Source: CAJGBR01 sp045637425
Lineage (GTDB): Bacteria; Bacteroidota; Bacteroidia; Bacteroidales; Rikenellaceae
Length of the DNA stretch: 56,497 nucleotides
Direction: 5' to 3'
NCBI GenBank assembly: GCA_045637425.1
Contig: JAZTZL010000016.1
Coordinates: 1-56,497, forward strand
The notes beneath the pieces were generated by a model. That model was not told the DNA's origin and ran no database searches. It saw nothing but the letters and a program-made list of their open reading frames with translations. Position numbers and translations under genes: made by a program. Positions 25,582-33,465 of the stretch are shown here, piece after piece. How positions within the stretch are numbered: position 1 is the first letter of the stretch; every line of letters starts with the position of its first letter.

Positions 25582-26276
25582 AAAGTATATACATTGAATT
25601 TATTATCCAAACAATTAAACACCACTAGCTTACCGTCAAGTGTATCACCCACAGAAGTCAGAATTCGTATCACTTCAACAGCCTGCAACGAACCGATGAC
25701 TCCAACTACGGGTGATATTACCCCAACTGTGTTCAATTGTTCACCCTGTCCGAACATATCCACATAGCGCCCAGCTCGTCCCCAATTAAACGTAGCCACC
25801 TGTCCGCCCCAATTCTGAGCTGTTCCGTAAACCATTGCCTTTCCCGCCTCTGCACAAGCCGAGTCCAACACTGCACGCACCTCAAAATTATCCGTACAAT
25901 CCACCGCCAAGTCATATCCACTCAGAATATTTTTGGCATTTTCGCCGCACAAAGGCTCAGCAAAACACTCAATCTTAATATCAGGATTTATCTTTTCGAG
26001 TCTATTTTTCGCAGCCTCAACCTTCAAAGCACCAGTATCGGAAGTCGTATATAGTATTTGACGCTGAAGATTCGAAAGACTCACATTATCAAACTCAACA
26101 ATGCCGATTCTACCCACACCCGCTGCAACAAGATAGGACAACACCGCACTGCCCAGCCCGCCTGCTCCGACCACTAACACCGATGCCGCCAATAACTTCG
26201 ACTGCTCTGCCTGCGAAAAGCCATCACACATCATCGAGCGGCAATATCTTTCATTCTGAATCTCAGTCAATTCCAT
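25578..26276 (-). CDS. ThiF/MoeB/HesA-family adenylyltransferase lacking the zinc site
   Basis: E1-like enzymes of this family adenylate the C-terminus of a ubiquitin-like sulfur carrier. Here the nucleotide-binding GAGGLGS (37-43), SLSNLQRQILY (66-76) and VDCTDN are intact, and the C-terminal VISPVVGVIGSLQAVE helix is present. Both CxxC pairs that bind structural zinc in E. coli ThiF and MoeB are absent: the segment before GVISP has no cysteine pair, and the C-terminal tail has one Cys only. At 232 residues it is a minimal version. I use ATG 26276 rather than a TTG at 26282. No thiS, moaD or partner gene is adjacent. It sits between dnaX (14-nt gap) and the glycosyltransferase (4-nt overlap). 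Confidence 0.85.
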   Translation of the reverse strand: MELTEIQNERYCRSMMCDGFSQAEQSKLLAASVLVVGAGGLGSAVLSYLVAAGVGRIGIVEFDNVSLSNLQRQILYTTSDTGALKVEAAKNRLEKINPDIKIECFAEPLCGENAKNILSGYDLAVDCTDNFEVRAVLDSACAEAGKAMVYGTAQNWGGQVATFNWGRAGRYVDMFGQGEQLNTVGVISPVVGVIGSLQAVEVIRILTSVGDTLDGKLVVFNCLDNKFNVYTL

Positions 26277-26290
26277 ACACAAATGCTAAA

Positions 26291-28231
26291 CTATTCTACA
26301 TCTACTTTCAATCTGCGGCAGAACTCCACAAAATCTGGATTTTTTTCCGAGAAATATCTGACTTTCTCTTCAAGTTTCACAGGCTTGACAAACGAATTAT
26401 CCACCACGACATTCACATCAAACTCGACTACAACCCGACAACCCATCGTACGGATAAACGAGCGTTGCAACTCCTGCTTATTGAACAATATCTCCTCGCG
26501 CAGTTGGTCGTTTGGCACATCTACACTCAAAGTATTACCCTTGACCGTAACGCGCTGTAATACAGCAGCCAGGCGAGGACGCGTAGCCATCAGACTCTCT
26601 GACAAAGTCTGACTTGCTTCATATATTTTCTCTTCGATATTTTCGGGTAGTGCATCTTGACCTGCATCAGATTCAGGCAGCACATCTTCACTCTCAACCT
26701 CCTTTTTCGCAACAACCGTCTTCCTAAGCAGGTCTTCCGTAGGCGCAGTCATCAACTCGCGAATCGAAAATCTAGACGAACGACCAGTCCGCGACGGCTC
26801 CGCTGCTACGGTTTCCGACTTAACCTCAACCGCTTTCAACACACCTGCTGCACTTGCAGCCGATGCACTCTTCGTATTTGTATTTACGACCTCTCTCTGC
26901 GCAGGGATATTTTGTATTTGTGTATTCTGTACCGAGATGTTTTGCGTTTGGGCATTCTGTGCCGGAATATTTTGCACAGCAGCACCCTGTGAGCTACTCT
27001 GCACACCACCTTGTGCAGTCACCTGAACGGGTGCACTCTGCGCCTGAGGTGCAGCTGCTACAACCACCGCACTACCGTCAATTACCAGCTCCCGCGCTAC
27101 GGCAGCAGGCAACAGTGGCTCATCTACATTTTTTTTTTGACCGAGACCGGCAAGTCTCAGTAACGCCAATTCAACAAAGAGTCGCTGATTCGTTGCACTT
27201 CGGAAACCCGAGTCCGCCGCAGTCAATAGCGATATAGCCTCATAAATCTGCGGCACCTCAAATTTCATAGCCTGTTCGGCATATCGTTTGGCTACGCCAC
27301 CCGTTACCTCGAGCAGTGGCAACGTCTGCGGAACGCGCGCCATCAACAGATTTCGATAGTGTTCATCAAGCCCTGCGATGAATACCTGACCACCGAATCC
27401 CTTACGCAGAATCTCGTCAAACATCAACAGCAGTTTAGGGTAATCCCCCTGATGAGCCGCATCTACAATCTGGAAATATGTATCATAATCCAGCACGTTC
27501 AAAACATCAGCCACACGACGGAAATCTAACTTGCTATCGCAGAACGAGACTACCTTATCAAACATCGACAGCGCATCTCTCATCGCACCGTCTGCTTTCT
27601 GAGCAATGATGTGCAACGACTCCTCATCATACGTTACGCCCTCCTTGTCGGCAATCTGCTTAAGGTAATCCACCGCATCTTCAACTCTTATTCGGTTGAA
27701 ATCGTAGATTTGACAGCGCGACAATATCGTAGGAATAATCTTATGTTTTTCGGTCGTAGCCAATATGAATATCGCGTGCGCAGGCGGCTCCTCAAGTGTC
27801 TTGAGAAAGGCATTGAACGCAGCTGTAGTCAACATATGAACCTCGTCGATGATGTATACACTGTATCGTCCTACTTGCGGCGGGATACGCACCTGTTCGG
27901 TCAGCGCACGAATATCGTCTACCGAGTTATTAGACGCAGCATCGAGTTCGTGAATCGAAAAAGAACGTCCTTGTTCGAAAGACAAACACGACTCACAAAC
28001 GCCACAGGCCTCGGAATTTTGAGGAGAAAGGCAATTTATCGACTTGGCAAAGATTCTTGCGCAAGTAGTTTTCCCCACGCCCCTTGGTCCACAAAAAAGA
28101 TATGCGTGAGCCAACTGACCTCGTTCGATAGCATTACGTAACGTATTGGTTACGTGACTTTGACCTACTACCGAAGCGAAATCCGCGGGCCTATATTTCC
28201 TAGCCGAAACAATGAAATTTTCCATACTCAT
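26291..28231 (-). CDS. dnaX: DNA polymerase III subunit gamma/tau
   Basis: The clamp-loader ATPase of the replisome, 646 residues. It shows Walker A GPRGVGKTT (48-56), zinc cysteines C67, C76, C79 and C82, the DEVHML Walker B and the ATTEKHKIIPTILSRC sensor region. The core (domains I-III) ends near residue 365. There the gene has ten consecutive A residues (27138-27129), and slippage into either other frame gives a stop within 1-4 codons, which would produce a gamma-like protein of about 367-369 residues. The full-length tail contains a low-complexity QNIPAQNAQT-type linker (26976-26898) and a conserved C-terminal domain. A start at 28225 is also possible. Confidence 0.95.
   Translation of the reverse strand: MSMENFIVSARKYRPADFASVVGQSHVTNTLRNAIERGQLAHAYLFCGPRGVGKTTCARIFAKSINCLSPQNSEACGVCESCLSFEQGRSFSIHELDAASNNSVDDIRALTEQVRIPPQVGRYSVYIIDEVHMLTTAAFNAFLKTLEEPPAHAIFILATTEKHKIIPTILSRCQIYDFNRIRVEDAVDYLKQIADKEGVTYDEESLHIIAQKADGAMRDALSMFDKVVSFCDSKLDFRRVADVLNVLDYDTYFQIVDAAHQGDYPKLLLMFDEILRKGFGGQVFIAGLDEHYRNLLMARVPQTLPLLEVTGGVAKRYAEQAMKFEVPQIYEAISLLTAADSGFRSATNQRLFVELALLRLAGLGQKKNVDEPLLPAAVARELVIDGSAVVVAAAPQAQSAPVQVTAQGGVQSSSQGAAVQNIPAQNAQTQNISVQNTQIQNIPAQREVVNTNTKSASAASAAGVLKAVEVKSETVAAEPSRTGRSSRFSIRELMTAPTEDLLRKTVVAKKEVESEDVLPESDAGQDALPENIEEKIYEASQTLSESLMATRPRLAAVLQRVTVKGNTLSVDVPNDQLREEILFNKQELQRSFIRTMGCRVVVEFDVNVVVDNSFVKPVKLEEKVRYFSEKNPDFVEFCRRLKVDVE
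27129..27139 (-). promoter_or_regulatory. Candidate slippage/frameshift site in dnaX (A10 tract)
   Basis: On the coding strand the codons Gln-Lys-Lys-Asn read CAA AAA AAA AAT, giving ten A in a row. Loss of one A yields a TAG stop straight after one Met codon. Gain of one A, or a -1 ribosomal shift, yields Lys-Cys-Arg then TGA. The site lies at residues 365-368, the boundary between the clamp-loader core and the tau-specific tail. Confidence 0.6.
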
Positions 28232-28245
28232 CGATTAATGTTTGA

Positions 28246-28253
28246 CAAAGGTA
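28246..28253 (-). promoter_or_regulatory. -7 box of the dnaX promoter
   Basis: TACCTTTG on the minus strand, about 15 nt before the dnaX ATG at 28231. The matching -33 TTG (28279-28277) is 23 nt away, longer than usual, so the call rests on the -7 box. Confidence 0.5.
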
Positions 28254-28284
28254 GAAATTTTTTTTGAAAAAAGTTGCAAAAAAA

Positions 28285-28317
28285 TTTGGAGCGTATGTAT
28301 TTTTTGTTGTACCTTTG
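28285..28317 (+). promoter_or_regulatory. Promoter of the tRNA-Arg gene
   Basis: TTTGG at 28285-28289 and TACCTTTG at 28310-28317, with 21 nt between TTG and the -7 box. Confidence 0.65.
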
Positions 28318-28364
28318 CGCTCGATAAGAAGAAATTCTTATGCTTTCATAACGATTATTTTTTA

Positions 28365-28438
28365 GGCTCCGTAGCTTAATTGAATAGAGCATTTGACTAC
28401 GGATCAAAAGGTTACAGGTTTGAGTCCTGTCGGAGTCA
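28365..28438 (+). tRNA. tRNA-Arg (anticodon ACG)
   Basis: A complete 74-nt cloverleaf. The acceptor stem GGCTCCG pairs with CGGAGTC (one G-T), the anticodon stem is TTTGA/TCAAA, and the loop CTACGGA gives anticodon ACG. The T-arm contains GTTTGAGTC and the discriminator is A. CCA is not encoded. A34 is expected to become inosine through TadA to read CGU, CGC and CGA. Confidence 0.95.
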
Positions 28439-28440
28439 CG

Positions 28441-28470
28441 AAGGAGTGGTTTTCAACCACTCCTTTTCGT
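28441..28470 (+). terminator. Terminator of tRNA-Arg
   Basis: A perfect 11-bp stem (28441-28451 with 28455-28465) with a 3-nt loop and a short T run, directly after the tRNA. Confidence 0.85.
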
Positions 28471-28484
28471 TTGTATACACATCA

Positions 28485-29366
28485 TCAATCAATTCTGATT
28501 AAATCTCCCGTTCTGAACAAATCGAGAAAACAACTACACTCACTGCGCAACTTCTCAAAAGCTTTTGGATTCGTACAATGCCCTGTGTAGAATCTCACCG
28601 ACCGACACTCTTTATCAACATCTTGCACCAGACTGCTCACCTCATCGTCCAGATAATCACTATCCACGATATGAAAACCGCCGATGAATGCAACGACACT
28701 CGATTCGCCCGTAAACTCACAACATTTTCGAATTATATTCGCTACACCGTTATGCGAACAACTCGAAACAATCACCAACCCTCCAGATAGTTTGAATACC
28801 AATGCCATCTCGTGACGAAAATCATCTTTAACAATCTCGCCATTACAGAACTCTTTGTACAGGAAAGAGTTACCGTACAGATTAGCACTCGGATTGCCAC
28901 TGCAATCCACCACCGCTATGCCATATCTCAGCCAAGTACTACCCACAATCGGCACCATCTGACATCTACTTTTTTCCAGTCGGTCAAAATCGGGAGTCAA
29001 ATCTCGTTTCACACCTCTTCGCGTAGAAAAATAGCGCGACCCAAACATTTCTTCAGAACAAAATACATCTGTTTGGGGATAAGCCTCAAGGAAGTCGGGC
29101 AATCCGCCCGTATGGTCATTATGCGCGTGCGTAACGACGCCAAAATTGACCTGCGAAAGATCAATGCCCATTTTCTCGGCATTAGCCATAAAGCCCGCAG
29201 AACTACCCATATCACACAATATCTTACACTCGCCATACTCAATATGCAGCGACAATCCGTGTTCCGAGTAAAGCGTATCGCACTCGCTCGGCATATTATC
29301 TATCAGCACTCTGACACTAAGGGTGCTAATATCCCTTGATTGACTAATATCATTTTTCATAACCAA
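28485..29366 (-). CDS. MBL-fold metallohydrolase, DHPS-like
   Basis: A 293-residue cytoplasmic metallo-beta-lactamase-fold protein. The metal motif is HAHNDH (80-85), followed by SSCSHNGVANI, GGFHIVDS and YTGHCT, a set of blocks typical of the archaeal/bacterial group related to the MJ dihydropterin-ribofuranosylaminobenzene-phosphate synthase. The natural substrate of bacterial members is usually unknown. In-frame ATGs at 29366 and 29360 are both plausible. It follows sufT by 74 nt on the same strand and may be cotranscribed. Confidence 0.88.
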   Translation of the reverse strand: MVMKNDISQSRDISTLSVRVLIDNMPSECDTLYSEHGLSLHIEYGECKILCDMGSSAGFMANAEKMGIDLSQVNFGVVTHAHNDHTGGLPDFLEAYPQTDVFCSEEMFGSRYFSTRRGVKRDLTPDFDRLEKSRCQMVPIVGSTWLRYGIAVVDCSGNPSANLYGNSFLYKEFCNGEIVKDDFRHEMALVFKLSGGLVIVSSCSHNGVANIIRKCCEFTGESSVVAFIGGFHIVDSDYLDDEVSSLVQDVDKECRSVRFYTGHCTNPKAFEKLRSECSCFLDLFRTGDLIRID

Positions 29367-29440
29367 CTAAAAAAGAATGCCCCTATCAGAACAATCTGAC
29401 AGGAGCAATATATATCGGCACGCTCACAATAGCGACATTT

Positions 29441-29761
29441 CTACATAAAACCCAATTCGAGTTTAGCCTCATCAGACATCATACTATGATCCCATTGCGG
29501 CTCGAAAGTAAGGTCTACCTTCACTTGGTTTACACCTTTGACCAGCGCTACCTGATTATGCACCTGCTTGAGCAACTCGTCTGCCATCGGGCAGTTGGGC
29601 GCAGTCAGTGTCATTGAGATATTTGCCACGCCGTCCGGTTCAACATCAATATCGTAAATAAGCCCCAAATCATAAATATTAACGGGGATTTCCGGGTCGT
29701 AGATATTTCTTAACACGAGCACAATATTTGTCTCTATTTCCAATATTTCTTCTGGTGTCAT
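29441..29761 (-). CDS. sufT: SufT/DUF59-type Fe-S assembly factor
   Basis: A 106-residue protein of the MIP18/DUF59 family. It shows IYDPEIPVNIYDLGLIYDI near residues 20-38 and TAPNCPMADEL, whose cysteine is the conserved functional residue in this family. SufT proteins help mature Fe-S proteins under high demand. It lies 11 nt after sufE, far from sufBCDS at 39-44 kb, and the two loci together form the SUF system of this organism. Confidence 0.9.
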   Translation of the reverse strand: MTPEEILEIETNIVLVLRNIYDPEIPVNIYDLGLIYDIDVEPDGVANISMTLTAPNCPMADELLKQVHNQVALVKGVNQVKVDLTFEPQWDHSMMSDEAKLELGFM

Positions 29762-29772
29762 AGTCTGTGTTT

Positions 29773-30198
29773 CTATTTTTGTGGAGCATTGGCAAACGCC
29801 AAAGCATACATTTTCATCTGTTTAATCATTGCAAGAAGACCGTTTGCTCGAGTGGGCGAAAGGTTTTCCTTCAGTCCAATTCGGTCAATGAACGACAATT
29901 CCGAGTCGAGAATTGCTTGCGGAGTCTGTCCGCTCAGCACTCGTATCAGCAACGTGATAATACCCTTAGTTATTATGGCATCACTATCGGCAGTAAAATA
30001 GACCTTACCGTCGCGCATCTGAGCATCAACCCATACTCGCGATTGGCAGCCCTTTATAATATATTGATCAGTTCTGTGGTTGGGATCGATTTCGGGCATA
30101 TCCGACGAGAGTTCAATCAGATATGAATACTTATCGAGCCATTCATCAAACTCCGAGAACTCTTCAATAATCTCCTCTTGTATTTGTTCAATAGTCAT
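29773..30198 (-). CDS. sufE: Cysteine desulfurase sulfur acceptor SufE
   Basis: SufE accepts the persulfide from SufS and passes it to SufB. The product is 141 residues when started at ATG 30198 (MTIEQIQEEI); a longer frame upstream overlaps the previous gene's end and has no family support. The acceptor cysteine is Cys51 in IKGCQSRVW, and the C-terminal LSPTRANGLLAMIKQMK block is typical. It sits between the PafA-like gene and sufT. Confidence 0.94.
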   Translation of the reverse strand: MTIEQIQEEIIEEFSEFDEWLDKYSYLIELSSDMPEIDPNHRTDQYIIKGCQSRVWVDAQMRDGKVYFTADSDAIITKGIITLLIRVLSGQTPQAILDSELSFIDRIGLKENLSPTRANGLLAMIKQMKMYALAFANAPQK

Positions 30199-30214
30199 CG
30201 TAGAATGTATTTTT

Positions 30215-31834
30215 TTAGAATTCAATAATCTCTTTAATCGCATTTCCTGTTGCTGATTCAGGAATAGGTATTTTCAAAATTGCAGCCAAAGTAGCAGCTA
30301 CATCACACATATCCACCTCGCGAGTAACGGTTACTCCCGTTCCAATCTGCCAACCGTACCAAATCATCGGGACATTTGTATCATATCTGAAGGCAGATCC
30401 CGAATCGGCCACTACGCCGTCAGTATCGTCAATCCACCCCGGCAGCAAATTTATCACCAAGTCTCCTGATGTTCTCGGGAAGTAACTATTCTGAATCTTA
30501 CGCATCACCCCATTGGGGAATCCGCTATTTTGCAGTGCCGTCGCAGTCACAGCATTCGCCACACCTCGACACTGTATAGCAAACCCCGCAGCCATATTCT
30601 GCACATCTGCCAATTTCAGCCCCTTCGCATAAATTTCTCTGCGATTAAGGTATAGTTGTCGGTCATTGTAGTAAGTTACCCACTCACCAGGACCAAGCTG
30701 AGCACTCAAAAAGCCATTGATAATCGCCTTAAACTGCAGCGTATTAAAATATCCCGAAAGGGATTTATCATCTTCCACTACACGGTCGGACATACCCCTT
30801 GATGAGGTCATCATTACCAGCACTTTACCCTCACCCACCTGAATATCCAAAAACGACAACAAATCACCAATGGCAACATCAAGTCTGTATAGGGCATCTT
30901 CCAACTCTCGCGAATCGGTACCATATTTTTGTGCGATTCTACCAAATGGTTCGACCACTACGGTCAGCATATCCGGAACATTATCACGACCCAAATCCTC
31001 GAAAATAACAGTTTTTTTCACGAGGTCGAAAATCATCTCCGTACCGAATGGTGTAGCCATAACCTCCGCGAAATCGCGACTTTGACGCTGTGCAAAGAGC
31101 TGGCTGATAAATGACTTCGATGATGAATCGGATTGAATTACAGTCTGTCTGTTCGAGATATATCTCTTACTGTCTAACAGCGTAGCCCACACCTGTCCAC
31201 TATAAGTTTCGTAAGATGTCGAGTTGTTATAATTTTTGAACCACTCGGGCACACGCTCCATATAGTAACTACTTGTCAGCCACTTACCCTTGAGCGTATC
31301 GAACCAATAAGCCGCATCAGCCAATCGTCCGCCCGCGATTACAGCATTAGACGGATTTACAGCGATGCTCAACGAACGCGAATTTGGGCGGTATCGTTTC
31401 AGTTGGTCGCCAATAGTACTCACCATAAGTTTGAGAGCCGACACCCTACCTCTATTTTCATCATCGCTACCGAGTCCATTAAAATTTTTATCCTCTTCAA
31501 TTCGCACCGTTTCATTCGTAGTAAAATCTTTCCACGAAGATGAAATCACACCGTGACTGCTTGGATTTGCGCCAGTAACTATCGTAGCAAGTCCAGCCGA
31601 GGCATTAGTTTGAGCGAAGTCATAACTCGCAGAACGAAATGTAGTTCCGCCGTTTTGCAATCGTTTGATACCTGTTTTCCCGATGTTCGATTCGAATCGC
31701 GATATATAGTCATTTCGCAGTCCATCAATAATGATATTCACCACTAAACGTGGCTCGACAGGCTCAGCTGCACACAGCGGTAACGCACCCCATAATAGGA
31801 GCGAAAATATTACTAATTTGTAAAAATTTTTCAT
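30215..31834 (-). CDS. Secreted PafA-like alkaline phosphatase homologue, predicted inactive
   Basis: The 539-residue protein has a signal peptide (about 1-23) and aligns over its length with the phosphate-irrepressible alkaline phosphatase PafA. Catalytic positions are mostly lost. The nucleophile Thr in the T-x-x-G block is Ala78 (NASAGLATIVTG). The ADHG metal block reads SSRG, the STDYxGH block reads PFGRIAQ, and the HS metal block before YDTNVP reads SGS. The Asn, Lys and Arg that stabilise the transition state are also replaced. Only the first metal Asp (Asp37, IIDGLRNDY) remains. I infer a pseudoenzyme with a binding or structural role in the periplasm. It heads the sufE-sufT strand group. 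Confidence 0.85.
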   Translation of the reverse strand: MKNFYKLVIFSLLLWGALPLCAAEPVEPRLVVNIIIDGLRNDYISRFESNIGKTGIKRLQNGGTTFRSASYDFAQTNASAGLATIVTGANPSSHGVISSSWKDFTTNETVRIEEDKNFNGLGSDDENRGRVSALKLMVSTIGDQLKRYRPNSRSLSIAVNPSNAVIAGGRLADAAYWFDTLKGKWLTSSYYMERVPEWFKNYNNSTSYETYSGQVWATLLDSKRYISNRQTVIQSDSSSKSFISQLFAQRQSRDFAEVMATPFGTEMIFDLVKKTVIFEDLGRDNVPDMLTVVVEPFGRIAQKYGTDSRELEDALYRLDVAIGDLLSFLDIQVGEGKVLVMMTSSRGMSDRVVEDDKSLSGYFNTLQFKAIINGFLSAQLGPGEWVTYYNDRQLYLNRREIYAKGLKLADVQNMAAGFAIQCRGVANAVTATALQNSGFPNGVMRKIQNSYFPRTSGDLVINLLPGWIDDTDGVVADSGSAFRYDTNVPMIWYGWQIGTGVTVTREVDMCDVAATLAAILKIPIPESATGNAIKEIIEF

Positions 31835-31853
31835 TTACACTCTCTTTAGCGCG

Positions 31854-31861
31854 CAAAGGTA
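31854..31861 (-). promoter_or_regulatory. -7 box upstream of the PafA-like gene
   Basis: TACCTTTG on the minus strand, 20 nt before the ATG at 31834. No clear -33 TTG at the usual distance. Confidence 0.5.
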
Positions 31862-31883
31862 ACTATTTTTGAAAAATTATTCG

Positions 31884-31891
31884 TACATTTG
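31884..31891 (+). promoter_or_regulatory. -7 box upstream of nadC
   Basis: TACATTTG, 17 nt before the ATG at 31909. The -33 element is not obvious. It faces the divergent -7 box of the PafA-like gene 22 nt away. Confidence 0.5.
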
Positions 31892-31908
31892 TTCAAATTT
31901 CAGATATT

Positions 31909-32766
31909 ATGATTGATAAAAAATACCTGCCCTATGTAGAGGGGCTGATAGAACTTGCCATAAGCGAGGATATCGGAGACGGCGACCATTCGTCGTTGGC
32001 GACCATTCCGGCAGATCGCCGTGGTCGAATGAGATTGTTGGTAAAACAACCGGGGATTATTGCGGGTATCGAGGTTGCCAAGATGATTTTCAAACGTCTT
32101 GATTCAGAGATCATTTTCGACCAGCGAATCGAAGATGGTACAAGAGTAGAGGTTGGCGATGTGGCATTTTATATTGAAGGTCGCACACAATCACTGCTGC
32201 AGGCCGAACGCATTGTATTGAACATTATGCAGCGAATGAGTGGCATCGCTACCCAAACCGCAGTCTATGTCAAGGAGGTCGAAGGACTGAAGTGTCGCAT
32301 ATTGGACACCCGCAAGACTACTCCTGGTGCGCGAGTGCTAGACAAGTTGGCAGTAAAGATTGGCGGCGGGGATAACCACCGAATGGGTTTGTTTGATATG
32401 ATTATGCTCAAGGATAATCACATTGACTTTGCAGGTGGAGTCTACAATGCCGTAATGAAAACTAAAGAGTATCTTGCGCGTACGGGTCGTACGTTGCCGA
32501 TTGAGGTAGAGGTGCGCACGCTCGAAGATATCGATGAGGTATTCCGCGCAGGTGGCGTAGAGCGCATTATGTTGGATAATTTCACTCCGGAGCTGACCCG
32601 TGCAGCTGTCGAGAAAATTGGCGACCGCAGTGAAATCGAGTCATCAGGAGGCATTACGCTGAACAATCTGCGCAGTTATGCAGAATGTGGTGTTGACTTT
32701 GTATCAGTCGGCGCTCTGACACACCAAATCAAGAGTTTGGATATGAGTCTGAAGGCTTGCGAGTAA
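31909..32766 (+). CDS. nadC: Nicotinate-nucleotide pyrophosphorylase (quinolinate phosphoribosyltransferase)
   Basis: Converts quinolinate and phosphoribosyl diphosphate to nicotinate mononucleotide in de novo NAD synthesis. The 285-residue protein carries the family blocks LDTRKTTPGARVLDKLAVKIGG and NHRMGLFDMIMLKDNHI (about 135-170), whose basic residues bind the phosphates. Later come EVEVRTLEDIDE, MLDNFTPE and ESSGGITLNNL, then SVGALTH. It is a single-gene unit; nadA and nadB are not in the window. Confidence 0.96.
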   Translation: MIDKKYLPYVEGLIELAISEDIGDGDHSSLATIPADRRGRMRLLVKQPGIIAGIEVAKMIFKRLDSEIIFDQRIEDGTRVEVGDVAFYIEGRTQSLLQAERIVLNIMQRMSGIATQTAVYVKEVEGLKCRILDTRKTTPGARVLDKLAVKIGGGDNHRMGLFDMIMLKDNHIDFAGGVYNAVMKTKEYLARTGRTLPIEVEVRTLEDIDEVFRAGGVERIMLDNFTPELTRAAVEKIGDRSEIESSGGITLNNLRSYAECGVDFVSVGALTHQIKSLDMSLKACE

Positions 32767-32791
32767 TAGTTTTACACTGCTGAAAAAAAGA

Positions 32792-32820
32792 CCGCCCGGC
32801 TCACTCACGAGTCGGGCGAT
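32792..32820 (-). terminator. Terminator (27-bp repeat copy 1)
   Basis: Bases 32792-32818 are identical to 34025-34051. They form a 10-bp stem (32793-32802 with 32809-32818, one G-T) with a 6-nt loop. The minus-strand side is followed by a run of seven T, so it ends the secreted-protein pair; it may also stop nadC transcripts. Confidence 0.85.
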
Positions 32821-32829
32821 TTATTGTTA

Positions 32830-33465
32830 TTAAGGTTTGAATGGCGAGTTTAATCTTTCTTTGAATTTCACGCCCTCTTCACCTGCGAGTTTCCAAAAAT
32901 ATTCCATAAAACCTTTTCGGTCTTTTTTGAAGAAATCATACATTCTTTGTATTGCTGATGTTTCTTCGTATTCTTCCGAGTCTAAAACAAGAACAAACCA
33001 TTTATCATAGGTTTTAATATTTTGCATATTTTCTATTTCGACTACCATTGTCATTGTTTTTTCGGGCTTTATCACGGCAATCCATTCGCCTTTCATAAGA
33101 TCTCTCGGAGATGCGGAGAGATTATCTGATGGACCTTCAATTATTCGAATACTCTTTATGTGCTTATTAAACACATATTTAATTCTCACCGAATCATTCT
33201 GACTGATAAAAAGTCTATCAGTAATACTATGAAAACAACTGTTTTTATCTGAAAGCTCGTTTTGTGTCAATTTTAGATTTTCAAACATATCCTGCTGAGT
33301 CATATACTTTGCATCAGTCGTTGTTGCATTTCGCGTATCAGATGATGGTCTATTGACTTTAATAGAATTTAAAAGACTACCGTTAGTCTGATTTGACGTT
33401 TGTGAAAATCCAACTGAAATGTTCAGAATAAGCATTAAAGCTACTAGATAATAGTGTTTTTTCAT
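32830..33465 (-). CDS. Small secreted protein, 'KGDSTRI' family, divergent copy D
   Basis: A 211-residue protein counted from the ATG at 33465, which gives a signal peptide ending GFSQ; an upstream in-frame start would add nine basic residues and is less likely. Family blocks are recognisable but diverged: DRLFISQNDSVRIKYVFN (versus KGDSTRI), SPRDLMKGEWIAVIKPEKT (versus TREDIKKGRWTAVVKP) and VLVLDSEEYEE (versus IVLEPDEYKE). It overlaps the stop of the short partner by 4 nt (ATGA), indicating coupled translation. Function is unknown. Confidence 0.8.
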   Translation of the reverse strand: MKKHYYLVALMLILNISVGFSQTSNQTNGSLLNSIKVNRPSSDTRNATTTDAKYMTQQDMFENLKLTQNELSDKNSCFHSITDRLFISQNDSVRIKYVFNKHIKSIRIIEGPSDNLSASPRDLMKGEWIAVIKPEKTMTMVVEIENMQNIKTYDKWFVLVLDSEEYEETSAIQRMYDFFKKDRKGFMEYFWKLAGEEGVKFKERLNSPFKP

